Assembly (NCBI RefSeq): GCF_000208925.1
Contig: NW_001915044.1
Coordinates: 1-26,118 of the forward strand
Length of the DNA stretch: 26,118 nt
Reading direction: 5' to 3'
Origin: Entamoeba histolytica HM-1:IMSS
Taxonomy: Eukaryota > Evosea > Mastigamoebida > Endamoebidae
The notes below the pieces were generated by a model. The model had not been told where the DNA came from, did no database searches, and saw only the letters and a program-made list of their open reading frames with translations. Made by a program: the position numbers and the translations under genes. Positions within the stretch are counted from its first letter, which is position 1; each line of letters begins with the position of its first letter. Below, piece by piece: positions 25,801 to 26,118 of the stretch.

Positions 25801-26118
25801 AATTAAAATTAAATAGTACATTAATTATTAATGAATTAACAGAAATTCAACAATATGCCAATTTACCAATTTTTGTTCATAAAATAATGTATGGAGTTAC
25901 TAAAATATTAAAATATATATTTCCTATAAAAAGAGTTATATTTATATTAAGAAAAGAATTAAAGACATTAATTAATTCATTTTCAAAAGATGAAGAAATT
26001 GAAGAAAATGGATTAAAAAATTATTTAATAATAATAAGATATTATTGTTTATTATTAAAATATAATTATATTAATGAAAATTGTAATATTATTAATAAAT
26101 CACATTATTTAAATATTA
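22854..26118 (+). CDS. Large helical protein of unknown function, 3' end beyond the window
   Basis: One plus-strand frame runs without a stop from the Met at 22854 (MQHTLQPTKEEDVFNEF) to the right edge, at least 1088 codons. It is open back to 22818, where a stop precedes it. An ATG at 22805 is followed two codons later by TGA and cannot be the start unless spliced. The product is mostly predicted alpha-helix, rich in Ile, Lys, Glu, Ser and Phe, with no signal peptide, no clear long hydrophobic membrane span, and a Ser/Cys-rich patch around 24880-24980. The design resembles a helical-repeat scaffold, but no known family or motif was recognised and none is claimed. It is divergent from MSH4, with about 215 bases between the starts. 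Codon usage matches the neighbouring real genes, and an open frame this long in such A+T-rich DNA is certainly coding. Confidence 0.85.
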   Translation, partial: MQHTLQPTKEEDVFNEFKDNIVLQLNVLNTIGTIMKKTDKKVLNKIIPMVGQLIELTKKEKEITQVGLNTSGSLLVLEEIYQTMNEEKSREYVSYIQEVMTIKMPITGMGLYYMSEIIKLYDNIIFVNEEIELLLLEFKHMKEVINKTIETFTVLSTLQENNERSKIIVQEFISLNEEIKKEEIELENKPNMIIDKIRSIIMKHFIYVVSYSKLQKIFLVTSQFFAIRLDNIIQRIQKNKSNLTLIDINDFIFLIQYYINCISLISFYYFTSQWNISSFCNKLFPLLQQIMKLMTDLLNKSHTTQEIFIFLEKYKNELLFISFSIKSIIKDIVELIPSVSFETFKHTVSDFFMIVEEIDQLNIDTSIYDIIERMKKVSLMQKKFQSIISMVVQYDTKDVHFENSINIISQMVNMMGSRNTTKVMVHNQIKNIKQSITEIMIESSLFIPIFSFGIETQKFAYQNNIVCIFSECQQCMKYLSSFIRNSKDGGVYHNYEPMQMISYLKNSYFQKKFCIFPSVSKEITTFFDLLETRKFKTIHEMVQFVYESQMEISNSFTPQTDMIHYCINEIKNIISLFLNESLIEKLEEIISKSIIISKMCQCFILQNQTNEITKYPLSIEKQIKSIKIFSKSGNISLKIIKEPIHELQKILNSLQQSLYSTPFESFGLVSSQCHSSGSSSFFQSLHSICSQKLFSTDSTISSVDSCCTITLDYRFNEIFVLLRESFNIITCFRGNGKKKITKEEFVKFKEKIVNCTEHCFIFFFDLADTQYKQITTNAIEVFKQYIYFISIPTFPKYYNIISEHMAPTCLSFFSSILRSFYSILSQKLLSVRSEIESLVHHMEPSQVILFTFQKKYKPLIHVIEGYLDYFVLYEPKKNIYPITKFIKWAYKLPTMSFPIDFKPLFMFDIESIKPTKEVDSNLLLEKFLTKNTVDVLLNLYGFDNTFRLCLQEDQEITDIISIISCYQTFITKSSIQFEFITNELKLNSTLIINELTEIQQYANLPIFVHKIMYGVTKILKYIFPIKRVIFILRKELKTLINSFSKDEEIEENGLKNYLIIIRYYCLLLKYNYINENCNIINKSHYLNI

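Overview
The window is about three-quarters A+T and reads as nuclear DNA of an Entamoeba species, most likely of the E. histolytica/dispar/nuttalli group. The grounds are compact genes, short (54-59 nt) introns opening with GTTTG and closing with TAG, BspA-like leucine-rich-repeat genes, a GPI-type CXXC-rich surface protein, and strong A-ending and T-ending codon bias. The exact species cannot be fixed from sequence alone.

Layout. Positions 1-3070 are decayed DNA. A disrupted, coiled-coil-like reading frame on the minus strand runs off the left edge, followed by a BspA-like pseudogene on the plus strand with several frameshifts and stops. A tRNA-like gene with a probable intron lies at 3578-3678 (minus). 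The plus strand then carries ribosomal protein uS19 (3842-4276), a secreted CXXC-rich protein with a CAP-like head (4702-8241), a three-exon DH-PH RhoGEF (8377-9505) and a small tail-anchored protein (9614-9859). A half-size ABCA-type transporter (9976-12729, minus) is divergent from a three-exon gene of unknown function (12905-13441, plus). Next come an intact BspA-like protein with a C-terminal CaaX box (13485-16886, minus), a MYRF-like membrane-tethered zinc-finger protein (17274-18974, minus), a TBP-family factor (19298-19936, minus) and an MSH4 homologue (20371-22638, minus). From 22854 to the right edge there is one uninterrupted plus-strand frame of at least 1088 codons, with no stop inside the window and no recognised family.

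The most interesting gene is at 17274-18974. It combines a C2H2 zinc finger, a basic patch, an intramolecular-chaperone auto-protease domain of the MYRF/peptidase S74 type with its Ser-Lys dyad in register, about five membrane spans and a cysteine-containing tail with a glycosylation sequon. This predicts an ER-anchored transcription factor that trimerises, cuts itself and releases a zinc-finger fragment, with a different DNA-binding module from animal MYRF. A TBP-family gene lies next to it, although that may be chance.

The genes do not form an operon or one pathway. Surface and signalling functions (CXXC protein, BspA-like protein, RhoGEF, ABCA) mix with nuclear ones (TBP, MSH4, MYRF-like) and translation (uS19, tRNA). 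Splicing matters: two genes are correct only when two short introns each are removed.
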